This document shows, piece after piece, positions 45,537 to 56,929 of a stretch of DNA of 64,000 bases. Each line of letters starts with the position of its first letter. The stretch's first letter is position 1. The position numbers and the translations under genes were made by a program. Source of the stretch: Dromiciops gliroides. Its lineage: Eukaryota > Chordata > Mammalia > Microbiotheria > Microbiotheriidae. The stretch spans positions 674,924,314-674,988,313 of the forward strand of contig NC_057862.1 of the NCBI RefSeq assembly GCF_019393635.1. The letters run 5' to 3'. The notes below the pieces were generated by a model. That model ran no database searches. It saw only the letters and a list, made by a program, of their open reading frames with translations, and had not been told where the DNA came from.

Positions 45537-45617
45537 CTCTGTCTCTCTCTGTCTCTCTGTCTGTCTGTCTGTCTCTCTCTCTGTGTCTCTGTCTCTCTGA
45601 ATCTTTCTGTCTCTTTG

Positions 45618-45650
<33 letters not shown>

Positions 45651-45695
45651 GTCTCCTCTCCCTCCCTCTCCCTCTATCTCTCTCCCCTCTCTCAG
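45537..45695 (+). repeat. (CT)n / (CTGT)n microsatellite
   Basis: Imperfect CTCTCTGT units over about 160 bp. It produces spurious Leu/Ser-rich frames on both strands. Confidence 0.95.
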
Positions 45696-46261
45696 CTGAG
45701 AGACCTCATTTTCAGAAGGACAGATCATTCAATCTGTGTATTTTTTGGTTTGTTCTAATCTATATAATTTCTCTGATTTCTGTTTGCTACTTGCTTGGAT
45801 AAATGAGTTAATTTGCTATTCACTATTTGTGATTGTCTTTGTGTAACTAGAATTTTATAGGAAGAGAATCAAGGTTTTGGATATGGCTTAGAGTCCTCTT
45901 TCCACATTGAGGGATAGTGACTAGGAAAATGGCTCGAACCTCAAAATCATTTCCCCTAGACTAGCAACATTTAGAGGGGAAAGAAAGATATAATTCTAGT
46001 GTAGTACTTCTTTAAAAGAAACTGAATAGTCTAGTGGTCCAAACTGCCTGCTTCCCTTCAGGAGGTAACCAAAGACTCCCTTGGAGAGAACTAGGCATTT
46101 TTCTAGTGTCATAGAAATATGTCCAATCTCTCTGTCCCTTTAGCTCTCTTTGGCTTTTCAGTATTATGGGGGAGACTGAGCCAAGATACAGAAGTGGGAT
46201 CATCAGAGAGGGTGATAGATATTTTAGTCCCAGTTACATCATCAGACACCAAATTTTGCTG

Positions 46262-47285
46262 ATTCTTCTTTCACAATGCCTTTCACCAGAGAAATGCAAA
46301 TGAAAACAACTCTGCGGTATCACCTCACACCTATCAGAGTGGCAAATATAACAAAAACGGAAAATATTAGATGCTGGAGGGGATGTGGGAAAGCTGGGGC
46401 ACTAATCCACTGTTGGTAGAGTTGTGAAAGGATCCAACCATTCTGGAGAGCAATTTGGAACCAAGCCCAAAGGGCTATAGAACTGTGTATACCCCCTTTT
46501 TTTTTGCAGGGCAATGGGGGTTAAGTGACTTGCCCAGAGCTCATCACACAGCTAGTAAGTGTCAAGTGTCCGAGGCTGGATTTGAACTCAGATACTCCTG
46601 AATCCAAGGCCAGTGCTTTATCTACTGTGCATACCCTTTGATCCAGCAATACCACTGCTAGGTTCATATCCCAAAGATATCTCCAAAAAGAGAAAAAGAC
46701 CTATTTGTACAAAAATATATATAGCAGCTCTTTTTGTGGTGGCTAAGAATTGGAAATCAAAGGGATGCCCATCAACTGGGGAATGGCTGAACAAGCTGTG
46801 CTAGATGATGGTGATGGAATATTATTGTGCTTTAAGAAATGACAAGCAGGATGACTTCAGAAAGGCCTGGAAAGACATGTATGAAATGATGTATATCGAA
46901 GTGAGCAGAACCAAGAGAACACTGTGCACAGAGACAGCAATATTGTTTGATGAAGAACTGTGAATGACTTGACTATTCACAACAATACAATGATCCAAGA
47001 CAACCCCAAAGGACTAATGATGAAGGATACTACCCACCTCCAAAGAAAGAACTGATATTGATGGGACAGACTGAAGCAGGCGATTTTTCACTTTCTTTCA
47101 TTTTTTTTTCTTTTTAATCAAGTTTGCTTGTACAAAATGACAAATATGGTAATGTTTTACATAATCATACATGTATAACCCATATCTGCCGCCTCAGGGA
47201 GGGGAGGAGGGGAGGGAGGGAAAGAAGAATAAAAATTTAAACTCAAAACTATAAATAAAAATATTTATTATTTAAAAATTTAAAA
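46262..47285 (+). mobile_element. L1 3' end with poly(A), interrupted by a SINE
   Basis: Runs from AGAAATGCAAATGAAAACAA through GTATCACCTCACACCTATCA, TTTGATCCAGCAATACCACT, CCCATCAACTGGGGAATGGC, AGTGAGCAGAACCAAGAGAA to a G-run (GGGGAGGAGGGGAGGGAGGG) and an A-rich end. This is the last part of ORF2 and 3' UTR of a marsupial L1. ORF2-like peptides such as YLLCIPFDPAIPLLG are readable, so it is moderately young. Confidence 0.88.
46498..46630 (-). repeat. 5'-truncated WSINE-like SINE inside L1
   Basis: GGCAATGGGGGTTAAGTGAC to CCAGTGCTTTATCTACTGTG; the head (CACCTAGCTGCCCC) is missing. The L1 text CTGTGTATACCCC / CTGTGCATACCC is repeated at the two sides. A small duplication, TGCCCAGAGCTCATCACACA, alters the middle. 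Confidence 0.9.
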
Positions 47286-47287
47286 AT

Positions 47288-47440
47288 AGGGGCAGCTAGG
47301 TGTCACAGTAGATAAAGCACCGGCCCTGGATTCAGGAGGACCTGAGTTCAAATCTGACCTCAGACACTTGACACTTACTAGCTGTGTGACCCTGGGCAAG
47401 TCACTTAACCCCCATTGCCCCACAAAAAAATAAAATTAAA
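47288..47440 (+). repeat. WSINE-like SINE directly after the L1 tail
   Basis: GGGGCAGCTAGGTGTCACAG head, CCTGGATTCAGGAGGACC, and a tail AAAAAAATAAAATTAAA. It abuts the poly(A) of the L1. Confidence 0.92.
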
Positions 47441-47454
47441 TTAAAAGCAACCCA

Positions 47455-47905
47455 CAATGCCTTTCACATCAGTCTCTTTTCATTCATTCTTACTGATCCT
47501 ACTCTAGCAGGGTGTTCAGCACCTCTTGCCTAAACTACAGAATCCTGATGGGCCTCCCAACTTCCAGATTCTCCATCCTCCAGTTGGTCCTGCCCACCCT
47601 CCCTGGATTAATCTGCCTAGTGCACCACTCGCTCGGATCCTGTCACTCTCCCTCTCACAAGCCTGCAGTGAATCCCTGTCCACTGAAGAAAATCCAAACT
47701 CCTCAAGCCAGAATTTAAGACAATCTGCCCATAATCTTCCTTTCCAGCCTCATCTCCCACTATGTCCCTACTGTATACTCCAGCTAATATGGCCGGCTCA
47801 TCTCTCCCAGGTCATACCTTGCACTTTCTTCAGTTTGAGACTTTGCTCACTCTTTGCCCTCTGCCTGGAATTTTCCCTATAATTTTACCCATACCTTCAA
47901 GAGCC
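47455..47905 (+). repeat. LINE 3' region, L2/CR1-like
   Basis: CACCTCTTGCCTAAACTACA, GATGGGCCTCCCAACTTCC, GCCTGCAGTGAATCCCTGTC and CTCTGCCTGGAATTTTCCC are in the order seen in L2-like elements. Decayed; no intact domain. Confidence 0.5.
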
Positions 47906-47911
47906 AGTACA

Positions 47912-48058
47912 AGGGGGCGGCTAGGTGGAGCAGTGGATAAAGCACCGGCCCTGGATTCAGGAGGACCTAAGTTCAAATCCAGCCTCAGACGCTTGACACT
48001 AGCTGTGTGACCTTGGGCAAGTCACTTAACCCCCATAGCCCCACCAAAAAAAAAAAAG
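47912..48058 (+). repeat. WSINE-like SINE, short sublineage
   Basis: GGGGGCGGCTAGGTGGAGCA head and GACGCTTGACACTAGCTG, with the same 4-bp deletion as the copies at 37814 and 51036. A12 tail. Confidence 0.93.
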
Positions 48059-48203
48059 TAAAACCTGTGACACCCTTTCCCACAAGTACATATAGAGTCC
48101 AAGGGGACCAGGTTTCAAACTAGAAAGTATATATGGCAAAGGAAAGGAAGGAAATAAGCATTTATTTATTACTTACCATGTGCCAAGCACTATGGGAGAT
48201 GCT

Positions 48204-48890
48204 AGTGTGAAACCTATGCCCCCCCAGAAAAAGAGTTGCTATGGAAACAAGGAGCAGAGAAATGGGTATAGCAGAGGACGTTCCCCTGTCAGCTGTTTCC
48301 ACAACTTAATCCAGTTCCTAAAGCCCCCATACTATGTGTGAATGTAACTGCAAGGCATGTACCGCCCCCCCCCCCAACACACACACACAGCAAAATAACT
48401 CCTTCAAGCATTTAAGTTTAGCATAGTCATAGTCACAGCCGGTGGTTATACCCTAGTGGGCATGTGGCCCCAAGGCACTGCCTGGGCTCACACTGTGTGC
48501 GCATCCCAGATAAACCTCCCACCCTTCCCCTTACACATAGCAACACCCTTCTAAAAACTGTATTCAAAGCCCATGGTTTTGTCCAAGGGTTAACCAGCCT
48601 TAGCCAGAGCAGATGAGCCAGCTTGGTCACTAATGCTGACTTGCTAGAGGGAGGGGGTAGCCCGCCTGACTCTGCCCCAGGGGAGCCCCTATCCAGTACC
48701 CTTAATGAGGCAATTCTACGGCCCGTAAGCACTGACAGCTCCAGGTGGATAGGTCCCATCAGTCTTGCCCAACACGATCCTTGGCCCTACCCATTTACAC
48801 CTGCTGTTACCCATAAACATTGTGTTTTACGTATCACTTCTGACTGGACCTGAGTTATTCATGCACATCAAGTTTGGACACGAGGGATAC
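48204..48890. other. Intergenic stretch, unassigned, possibly an old LTR
   Basis: No WSINE or MIR. Composition changes and a C12 run with an adjacent CA repeat near 48365-48390. I looked for TG...CA ends with flanking duplications and did not find a convincing pair. Confidence 0.3.
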
Positions 48891-48914
48891 AAATATACCC
48901 ATCATCTATTCTTT

Positions 48915-49200
48915 CACACACATATCTCCATAGATAGAGATAGATGTGGATGTGGCTATAGGTACAGGTATAGGTATGTATAGACAGATATAGATGTATG
49001 TAGTATGTATGTACACATGCATATACATAAATGTATATATTTTATGTGTGTATTTGTATATGTGGGCACGCATATATACATACATGCACACATATCTCCA
49101 CATATATATTAATAATGCAGACACACATATATACACACATGCACATATATCTCCACATATATATTAATATATTATGTATATGTATATATCCATACACACA
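48915..49200. repeat. AT/CA/GATA-rich microsatellite with a 55-bp duplication
   Basis: Compound simple repeat. Within it 49071-49125 and 49126-49180 are a tandem pair sharing CATATATACA ... CATGCACA and CTCCACATATATATTAATA. Confidence 0.9.
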
Positions 49201-51023
49201 CATATTCCCCCAAAAAGACATTTCTTGCCTTCAAGGAGCTTATTTTCTAATTAGGAAAGAAAATCCATTGGAGAGCTGAAAAGGGGGGGGTGAAAATGCC
49301 TGTGACCAGCATCATGGTTTTGAGGGAGGAGAACAAAGGCAAGGCACCCCCAGCCCACCAACAAAATGGGGGTTCCAGGAGGAACTAACTAATGAGAGCA
49401 GGCAGGGTAGATCTTGCAGGGGAACATTCCATGATGAGTGGGCCACAAGAATTTTCTGGGGGAGAAGACCGGAGACACCGGGAGGAATTCCAGGGTGAGC
49501 CAGCAGTGGTTTTGAAGTTCAGAGAAGACAAGAATGGCCCCCAAAGTCCTTTTGCTAGACTCTTCAAGATAGCCCCCTTAGATGTGTTGTAGCCTTTTGG
49601 ACAGCTCTGCCATGTAGGTCAGTCTGTCCTTGGCTCCTGATGCAGACACCGCCACCAACCGTCCTAAGGATATTGATAGGACACCATGGGAAGGCAGGAC
49701 CAGACCCTTCACAGCTCACACAGTCCTCCTGTGCTTGGGCAGTAAAGGAAGCTGGGATAAGGGAGAGTGAAATGTTCCTTACCGCTCCCATCCACCCCCA
49801 GCCCCCAAGTGGTTCCTCCTTGGACACTTGTCTGGAGCTCTCAGATTACCTACTCTCTCTCTCACCCCCACCCCCAGTAGCTTGCCGCTCCTCCGAAGGC
49901 CCAGCAGTAGTGGCCAAGTCACCTAGTAAAAAAAAAATAAGAATGCATTCTCACCTGAAAAATATGCAGGGCTTAGAGGACAGAGTGATTTCAGCCCCAC
50001 TCATATTTGTGTTGTCTTCAATTCCTCACACCGGCCATCAGTGTTTGTTGAATGAATCGTCAATAGCAACAATGGTCAAATCTGCCATGCTGGCAGAATG
50101 TCATTTAGATTTTTAGACCAAGTGGCTCTGTCTGGTGTTCTTGCTTTCCTTTGTTACAAGGTAGAGTTCAAACCAAGGGGAAGGTGAGGACAGGAGGGGA
50201 TATTTCCAGAAACAAATGTTATGCAAAACCAAAAGGCACTGTCTATGAAGCTCCTACTATGTGCCAGCCAGTGTGCTAAGTGCATGGATGATCAGTCCTG
50301 TAGGTTTTTCCATGGATGATCTAGTGGCATAGGACTAGCGCGGAAGCAGCCTGCTTCCCTGCACACTTCCCTACAATGTCCATGAGAGTGGCCTCCTTCC
50401 ACTGGATCCACAGCCAGAACAGGCTGGTTTTAAACCTGGCCACCTGAACCGGTCTTGCCTTCTTTGCTGCTACATGCACAGGGTAAAGGTCACATACAGT
50501 TGGTCCGCAGCGCAGTGTGGGCACCGTGGAATGAAGCGGGAAGGGGGAGAATACCTTCCCCTTCTCTCCTTTTGCCTCCTGACTCTCACAGAGGGGTCTG
50601 GGGTAGTTTTGTTCCTGATGTGTTTCAGCTGTTCTCAGTTTCAGACTCGGGCAGTAATCCCCACCAGACCAGGAGCTCATTACAGCAACCTTGGAGCCAG
50701 GATTCCAGACAGAATGTTGCAGTCAGCCAGCCCAGCAGGGAAGCCCTGAGAAGCCAAGGGGTCTGGGACTCCAGCCTGCAGGGGCTTTGCACATGGAACT
50801 TGGGACGGTGCTGGAAAGAAACTTAGCTAAGCTGGTTGTGTAATGATTATACCTGTGAAGTAAATATTTCCTTGTAAAAATATAATCTGATTGTTAAGTG
50901 GTTAAATGAATCAGGGTTCAGGGCCTCCTTATACTTGAGACACACCATTGGTGAATGGCGGAACCAATGATGGAATCTAGATACCCCAAGGATGCTGGAG
51001 ACCCGTAGAGGAGGGGGGAAAAG
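49201..51023. other. Intergenic stretch, nothing recognised
   Basis: 1.8 kb with few recognisable repeats. The longest open frame (49640-50116, 158 codons) and an overlapping pair at 50321-50826 show no known domain, biased composition and no splice context I could trust. Confidence 0.4.
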
Positions 51024-51035
51024 TAACATGCTTGG

Positions 51036-51183
51036 GGGGCAGCTAGGTGGCGCAGTGGATAAAGCATTGGCCCTGAATTCAGGAGGACCTGAGTTCAAAT
51101 CCAGTCTCAGACACTTGACACTAGCTGTGTGACCCTGGGCAAGTCACTTAACCCTCATTGCCCGCTCCCCCCCCCCAAAAAAA
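51036..51183 (+). repeat. WSINE-like SINE, short sublineage, 12-bp duplication
   Basis: Flanks TAACATGCTTGG at 51024-51035 and 51184-51195. CACTTGACACTAGCTG short form. Confidence 0.95.
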
Positions 51184-51668
51184 TAACATGCTTGGCCTTT
51201 AGCCAGTGAGAGCCAAGGCAGAAAGTATCATGAGAGTAACATCAGAAAATGCTATTATAATAACAACAAAAAGCCCAACCATTGTATATTGTTACCACTT
51301 CAAGTGTTCTCAGGGGTATTTTTACCTTCAAAGGGAGAAGAGTGGGTGGGGATTGTGTCTTAGTTCAAATTGTTCATCGACACTCAAAGCAGAGAGCACT
51401 CTTTCTTAGGGCCTTGCCTGAAAATGAAAACAAGGTTCTAGTTGTCAATAAATTCTCCTTTAGAGAAGGATATTGGTTTGAGCCTGGAATTCCCAATGAA
51501 ATCGAAGGCCACTAAGAGCAACTTTAAAAACTGAGTAACTAGAATCAATTCTATCTGGGCATATGGAAAGTGAAGTTACAGAACTGTAGAAAGGAGTTTA
51601 ATTTTTTAAAATCATTTTTAAGTATGCTTGTGCTAGATTCAAATGAGTGGTTTTCAAAAACTCACCAA

Positions 51669-51845
51669 GTAGGGGGCAGCTAGGTGGTACTGCAGTGGAT
51701 AAAGTACCAGTCCTGGATTCAGGAGGACCTGAGTTCAAGTCCGGCCTCAGACACTTAACACTTACTAGCTGTGTGACCCTGGGCAAGTCACTTAACTCCC
51801 ATTGCCCCAGAAAAAAAATACAAAAACAAAACAAAAAACAAACAA
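51669..51845 (+). repeat. WSINE-like SINE with a 3-bp insertion in the head
   Basis: GGCAGCTAGGTGGTACTGCA carries extra bases before GTGGATAAAG. ACACTTAACACTTACT and an A/C-rich tail. Confidence 0.92.
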
Positions 51846-51879
51846 GAAGACTGGAAAAGTAAGAAGGAGTCAAAGTAGA

Positions 51880-52290
51880 AAAGGCTTTAAAAGACAAGCA
51901 AACGGTTTTATGTCGGATCCTGTAGGCCATAGGGAACCATAGGAGCTTATTCAGTGAGGAGGATGGAATTTGATAGAACTACGCTTGCATTTTAGGAAAA
52001 TCATTTCAATCGCTGAGAGGAAAATGGACTACAGTAGGGAGAGAATTGAGGCAGAATTTAATTTAAAAATTTTTTTTATTTTTATTTTTTAGTGAGGCAA
52101 TTGGGGTTAAGTGACTTGCCCAGGGTCACACAGCTAGTAAGTGTTAAGTGTCTGAGGCCGGATTTGAACTCAGATCCTCCTGACTCCAGGGCCGGTGCTC
52201 TATCCACTGTGCCACCTAGCTGCCCCAGAATTTAATTTTTAAAAAGACATTTATAAAGCAGTGAGATACATGGTCCTGGGGAAATGCTAC
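51880..52290 (+). repeat. Ancient interspersed repeat, family not named
   Basis: CCTGTAGGCCATAGGGAACC, ATAGGAGCTTATTCAGTG and TTTTAGGAAAATCATTTCAA match the same family as 1.5 kb; a SINE at 52065 interrupts it. Confidence 0.4.
52065..52226 (-). repeat. WSINE-like SINE with 12-bp duplication
   Basis: Flanks AGAATTTAATTT at 52053-52064 and 52227-52238. Close to the consensus, including GGGCCGGTGCTCTATCCACT. Confidence 0.95.
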
Positions 52291-52393
52291 AGGGAATTCG
52301 AGAAAAGAGAGATGATCTTTACCTGAAGAGAGTTCAGGGAGGGATCATGGAGGAGGTGACATGTGAGATGGACCTGAAAAGAAGTCAAAGTAA

Positions 52394-52540
52394 GGGGCAG
52401 CTAGGTGGCTCAGTGGATAGAGCACCGGCCCTGGAGTCAGAAGGACCTGAGTTCAAATCCGGCCTCAGACACTTAACACTTACTAGCTGTGTGACCCTGG
52501 GCAAGTCACTTAACCCCAATTGCCTCACTTTAAAAAAAAA
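52394..52540 (+). repeat. WSINE-like SINE with short duplication
   Basis: AGTCAAAGT at 52383-52391 and 52541-52549. GGAGTCAG, ACACTTAACA and CCCCAATTGCCT variants; A10 tail. Confidence 0.94.
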
Positions 52541-52904
52541 AGTCAAAGTCTCCAACTCCAACAGGGACAAAATAAAGTGATTTCTTCAAATCCCTTCATA
52601 ATGGTGATAAAAGGCTAGGCTGAAATCCCCTGAGCTAGGCACATGATAAGAATGGAAGAATCCTTGAACTGCATCATGGGAGGAATAGGTGACTTCATCA
52701 CTGAAAATACAAGAAATGCTTTGAGGCCACCCTGAAACATGATGTTTAGGGAAGATATCTATGTGAGCTATCTCAAGGGCACCGACCTCTTCAAAATCCC
52801 CCTAACAGATAGAAGCAGAAACATCCCTAGAGAAGGTGGAAGAGTGGGAAGGAGAAGGTGCCCTTGAGGGAACATGGTGGCAAAATCAGGAGATCGAGAG
52901 CACA

Positions 52905-53060
52905 ATGGGAAGGGAGCAGAGAAGTGATGGACTTTAAGTACAGAACAGAACACGCATTTTTGGATAAGGCCAATGTGTGGATTTTTTTTTTTTTTTTTGC
53001 TTGACTACGCTTTTTTGTCCAAAGGATGAGGGTTTTTTTTTTTAATTTGGGGGTGTCTGA
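52905..53060 (+). mobile_element. L1 3' UTR fragment
   Basis: AGAAGTGATGGACTTTAAGT, GCATTTTTGGATAAGGCCAA and TGTGTGGATTTT plus a long T-run, then TTGCTTGACTACGC, in L1 3' UTR order. Confidence 0.6.
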
Positions 53061-53137
53061 ATTATGTGGGAAAAGGCTTTAGTGACCACGATGGTAAAAA
53101 CCAAGGAAGAAAAGAGTATAATTAAAACATTTTTTGA

Positions 53138-53302
53138 GGGTATCTGGGTGGCGCAGTAGATAAAGCACTGGCCCTGGATTCAGGAGTACCTGAGTTCAAA
53201 TCCAACCTCAGATACTTGACACTTACTAGCTGTGTGACCCTGGGCAAGTCACTTAACCCTCATCACCCCGCCAAAAAAATAATTAAATAAATAAATAAAA
53301 AT
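53138..53302 (+). repeat. WSINE-like SINE with (TAAA)n tail
   Basis: TATCTGGGTGGCGCAGTAGA head and a tail that has become a TAAA repeat. Several private changes. Confidence 0.9.
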
Positions 53303-53423
53303 GAAGTAGTTTTGTAATTAGAAGCAGGGAGCCCTAATAACTGGGGAGAGGGGATCAGCAAAGGAATTCTCACTGGTTGTAAAGAGACCCAGGGTTTGCA
53401 AGAGTTGGATATAGGGAGGGAGG

Positions 53424-53656
53424 GAAGCCAGGTGGTGCTACTATGGGTAGAGTGCCAGGCCTGGAGTCAGGAAGACATCTTTCTGAGTTCAAATCTAGCT
53501 GTGTGACCCTGGGCAAGTCACTTCACCCTGTTCGTCTCAGTTTCCTCATCTGTCAAATGAGCCTGAGAAGGACATGGCAAACCACGCAAGAAAACCCCAA
53601 ATGGGGTCACAAAGAGTGGGACATGATTAAAAAAGGATTGAATGACAACAACAGAT
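53424..53656 (+). repeat. Mar1-type composite SINE
   Basis: GGAAGCCAGGTGGTGCTACT, TCAGTTTCCTCATCTGTCAA, GGACATGGCAAACCACGCAA, GAAAACCCCAAATGGGGTC, then AATGACAACAACA. Plus orientation; the tail matches the reverse copies at 42.6 and 44.5 kb. Confidence 0.88.
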
Positions 53657-54495
53657 AGGATATATGACAGTCCTTGCAAAGGCCTGGAAGTGGAAGATGG
53701 AATATAATAAATGTGGAGCAGCAGCAAATAGGCTAGTTGGGTTGGAGTGTAAGTGTGTATGTGTGGGGGAGGGAGCCTGCACTACTGGGGAAGGGAAGGA
53801 AGCCCGTTGGGGGGCCTCAATTTCCTCTTCTGCCTGATGAAAGGGTTGGACTCAAACCCCTTGTGGTCTAACATTCTGAGAGGGGTGGGTCTGCCTCCCC
53901 AGGAATCCCAGCCCACCCCCACACTCTTCTGTTCTTACAAGCTCCGGACCAAATGACCTTGAAGCAAGAATAGCATCCTTAAAGAGGGGCCTAGCACCAG
54001 GCCTCACATAAATGAATAACCATTGGATACCAAGCTGATGACGTCTCAGACCAAAAGCAAATAAAATCGGAGATTTTTTAAAAGCCATGATTTCACCAAT
54101 TACTGTAGTTTCTTTCTTCCTTGGTTTCTTCTTGTTAGGTCTCTGGGAAGTGCTGACTTCCAAGCAGGCATGAAGGGAGGGAGGAATTTTCTTCCCCTCT
54201 TTTTCTTTCTTTTTCTTATGCTCAGTACAAGCAAATTGATTAAATAAAAGCCAGAGTGTGTTTGCCAGGAAGTTGACAATTCAGACTGCTGGGAGGTGAC
54301 AGCTGGGGACTGAATGCTGGGAGAGCAGGATGCTGGGGGTTTTGGGGTGGGGTGGAGGTGGGGCAGGGGAGGAAGATGCCTCCAGCTGGTCTCCCTATCC
54401 TCAAATAACTCCCCCCACCAAGCTGAGTGCAACCATAGAACAGAGAGAATCCTAGAAGTAGCAAAGGACCTTGGTTGGAGATGCTCATCATCTCA
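53657..54495. other. Intergenic stretch, nothing recognised
   Basis: Open frames up to 110 codons on the minus strand show no known domain. Confidence 0.4.
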
Positions 54496-54770
54496 CACTT
54501 ACATAGCATTTGAAGGCTTGCCAAGTACTTTATAAACGCCATCTCATTTGGTTATCAACATAACTCTCCTGTGAGAATTGAGGAAGAACAGAAGTTGCCC
54601 CAGTTACTACCACCTCTGTGCCATCCTTCACTCAGCATCCTGAAATGGTGTCACCATCAAGCCCATTTCATAAATGAGGAAACCGAGCGTCAGAGATGTG
54701 AAGTAACTTTCCCAAGTGTCAGAGGGCAGGCTTGAACTCAGGACTTCCTGTCTCCTCTGTGCTATAATAG
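54496..54770 (-). repeat. MIR
   Basis: TACATAGCATTTGAAGGCTT, GCCCATTTCATAAATGAGGA, AACTTTCCCAAGTGTCAGAG and ACTCAGGACTTCCTGTCTCC. Confidence 0.75.
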
Positions 54771-54804
54771 AAGGCAGGCCTCTAAGTCCAGCCCCCTCAC
54801 CTTG

Positions 54805-55045
54805 CACACGAGGAGGCAGCTAGTGGTACCCTGGATGGACCTGTCCCTGGAGTAGGGAAGACTCCAGATCCAGGCTCTGACATTTACTAATTGTGTGACC
54901 CTGGGCGAGTCACTTGCCCTCTGTTTGGATCCCTTTCCTCAAATGTAAAGTGGGGATAGTAACCCACCTCCCAGGCTTGTTGTGATGATCAAATGAGATA
55001 ATATTTGTAAAGGGTTTTGCAAGCCATAAAACACTACTTAAATGC
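54805..55045 (+). repeat. MIR
   Basis: AGGAGGCAGCTAGTGGTACC, TACTAATTGTGTGACCCTGG, GCGAGTCACTTGCC, TCAAATGAGATAATATTTGT. Confidence 0.75.
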
Positions 55046-55155
55046 CATTTTGTCTTTGTGTAGCTAGCGTCACACAATGCTTGGCATGTTATTATTGCCA
55101 GTTATTAAACTAAATTGAATTGAATCAAATCACATTTGGGGGTACTTTGATTATA

Positions 55156-55502
55156 CAGGATGGGCCAAAAGTCATGAAGGGATCTCATGTTCCAGTAACT
55201 TTTTTGTTGTTGTTTTTTGCGGGGCAATGAGGGTAAAGTGACTTGCCCAGGGTCACACAGCTAGTAAGTGTCAAGTGTCTGAGGTTGGATTTGAATTCAG
55301 GTCCTCCTGAATCCAGGGCCAGTGCTTTATGCACTGTGCCACCTAGCTGCCCCAAATAACTTTTTGAAAATTATTTTTTCTTTATTTTTCACAGTAATAT
55401 AAATTAATTTCCTATCTATACTGTATATGATGCTATGGTGTTGTAAATTTAAAACAAAAAATAAAGGAGTGATTAAATATTCATGACTTTTGGCCCACCC
55501 TG
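55156..55502. mobile_element. Mariner-type miniature element with terminal inverted repeats
   Basis: Left end CAGGATGGGCCAAAAGTCAT, right end the inverse complement of CAGGGTGGGCCAAAAGTCAT; the match continues to GAA with one mismatch. TA lies outside each end (55154-55155, 55503-55504), as mariner elements require. Without the SINE at 55205 the core is about 200 bp and has no transposase, so it is non-autonomous. Confidence 0.85.
55205..55355 (-). repeat. WSINE-like SINE inside the mariner relic
   Basis: GCAATGAGGGTAAAGTGACT to CCACCTAGCTGCCCC. Flanks TAACTTTTTTG and TAACTTTTTG mark the insertion site. Confidence 0.93.
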
Positions 55503-55547
55503 TAGTATTACAGTCTTTTTCCCCCTCTAGTTTTGTAATGTGTGTGC

Positions 55548-55560
55548 ATGCTTGTGTGTG

Positions 55561-55598
<38 letters not shown>
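55548..55598 (+). repeat. (GT)n microsatellite
   Basis: Interrupted TG repeat, ending with about 16 perfect units. Confidence 0.95.
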
Positions 55599-55599
<1 letters not shown>

Positions 55600-55702
55600 T
55601 AAACAAGATTATGAACTCTTCAAGGATGAGGTTTTGTATTCTCTTCTTCTTCACTGTGTTGAACGTCTCAGGAGAGGAACTATCTCATTTAATCTGTGTG
55701 TC

Positions 55703-55994
55703 CCCGCAGCTAGGTGTCACCATGGATAGAGCACTAGGCTTGAGATTGGGAGGACCTGAGTTCAAATCTCACCTCAGACATTACTAGCTGTGTGACCCTG
55801 GGCAAGTCACTTAACCCCAATTGCCTTAAACATCTGGGACCATCTCCAGTCTTCCTGATGTATATCTTGCCACTGGACCCAGACGCTCTGGAGGAGAGAG
55901 TGAGGTTGATAACCTTGCCCAGCCCTCCCTCACTTAAATCCAATCATCACCTCCCAATGTCATGGTCCTCTTTGAGAATGAAGGACAAACAAGG
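55703..55994 (+). repeat. Composite SINE with long 3' body
   Basis: tRNA-like head as in the WSINE-like copies (CAGCTAGGTGTCACCATGGA to CCCCAATTGCCTTAAACATC), then a separate body: CAGTCTTCCTGATGTATATC, TTGCCACTGGACCCAGACGC, CTTAAATCCAATCATCACC, TGTCATGGTCCTCTTTGAGA. Confidence 0.88.
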
Positions 55995-56221
55995 ACCTGC
56001 TCCACCCCACCAATGTTCAGCACTGTCCTCAGAACATAACAAAGGCTCAAGCCCTTTGGTTTCAACTTGTAGATATGGAAACTGAGGCTTTAAAAGAGGA
56101 AATGATTTGTTCAAAGTCCCACAGTGGTTTAATGTTAAATCTAGGACAAAAAGCAGGACTCCCATAATGCAAGGCTTCTCTCTCATCCCTTTCTGGTTGA
56201 GAAATGCCTGTTAATGTGATT

Positions 56222-56605
56222 CAGGGAAAAGTAGACTGAACTCAGAGTCAGAAGATCTGGGTTTGACACTTAGTATCTGTGTGATCTTGGACAAACCACC
56301 ACTCTACCAAGCCTCAGATTCCTGAATTGTAAAATGAAGATAATAATCTTTGCATTTATCTACATCCAGGGCTGTTGTGAGGAAAGGACACCGAAAATCT
56401 GAAAGCATTTTGTAATTTCCAAAGTGCTTTGCATACAGCAACTCTACGAGTATGATTGCTTACAAGTATTATTATTTTACAGGGAAGGAAACCGAGTCTT
56501 AGAGAGGCTGACTCCCCCAGAGTTACATGGCTAGTGTTAGAGATGAGATCTAGACCCATGTCTTACTGACTCCAGGTCCAAGGCTCTGTCCACTAAGCCT
56601 TCCTT
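56222..56605. repeat. Two MIRs in opposite orientation
   Basis: Plus copy 56222-56400 (AGTATCTGTGTGATCTTGGA, GGGCTGTTGTGAGGAAAG). Minus copy 56400-56605 (TTATTTTACAGGGAAGGAAA, ACATGGCTAGTGTTAGAGAT, CTGACTCCAGGTCCAAGGC). Confidence 0.7.
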
Positions 56606-56929
56606 CCTCTTAGTAGAAATCTGAGTTATTTTTGCCATATTATGAGATACTGAAAGAAATAGAGAATGGGAAGGGAGGGTGGCAACAGGGGAGTGCCGGA
56701 GTCAGCTTGAACCAGGGAGAGCTGATGGTTAAATTTTCAATGTAGCACTTATACCTTGGATATTGGGGATTACAAATCAGGGCTCCATTTATTTTGTTGA
56801 TGGCCTAGGATTAAGAAAGCAATGGGGAAAAAACCCCCACAACAACAACCTTTAAGGATGCAGATTAGACTTTAAAATGTGCTATGCTTACTCTAACCTC
56901 CAAAAGCTGGTTATTAAATATTTATCAGC

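Noticed and set aside
45465-45802. Arg/Asp- or Leu/Ser-rich open frames on both strands
   Set aside because: Product of the CTGT microsatellite.
48204-48890. Second solo LTR
   Set aside because: TGTGAAACC and CCATAAACA look like possible ends, but the flanking bases (GCTAG and TTGTG) do not match, and no polyadenylation signal fits.
49640-50826. Open frames of 119-158 codons as exons
   Set aside because: No homology recognised, biased composition, and no consistent splice sites or conserved frame.
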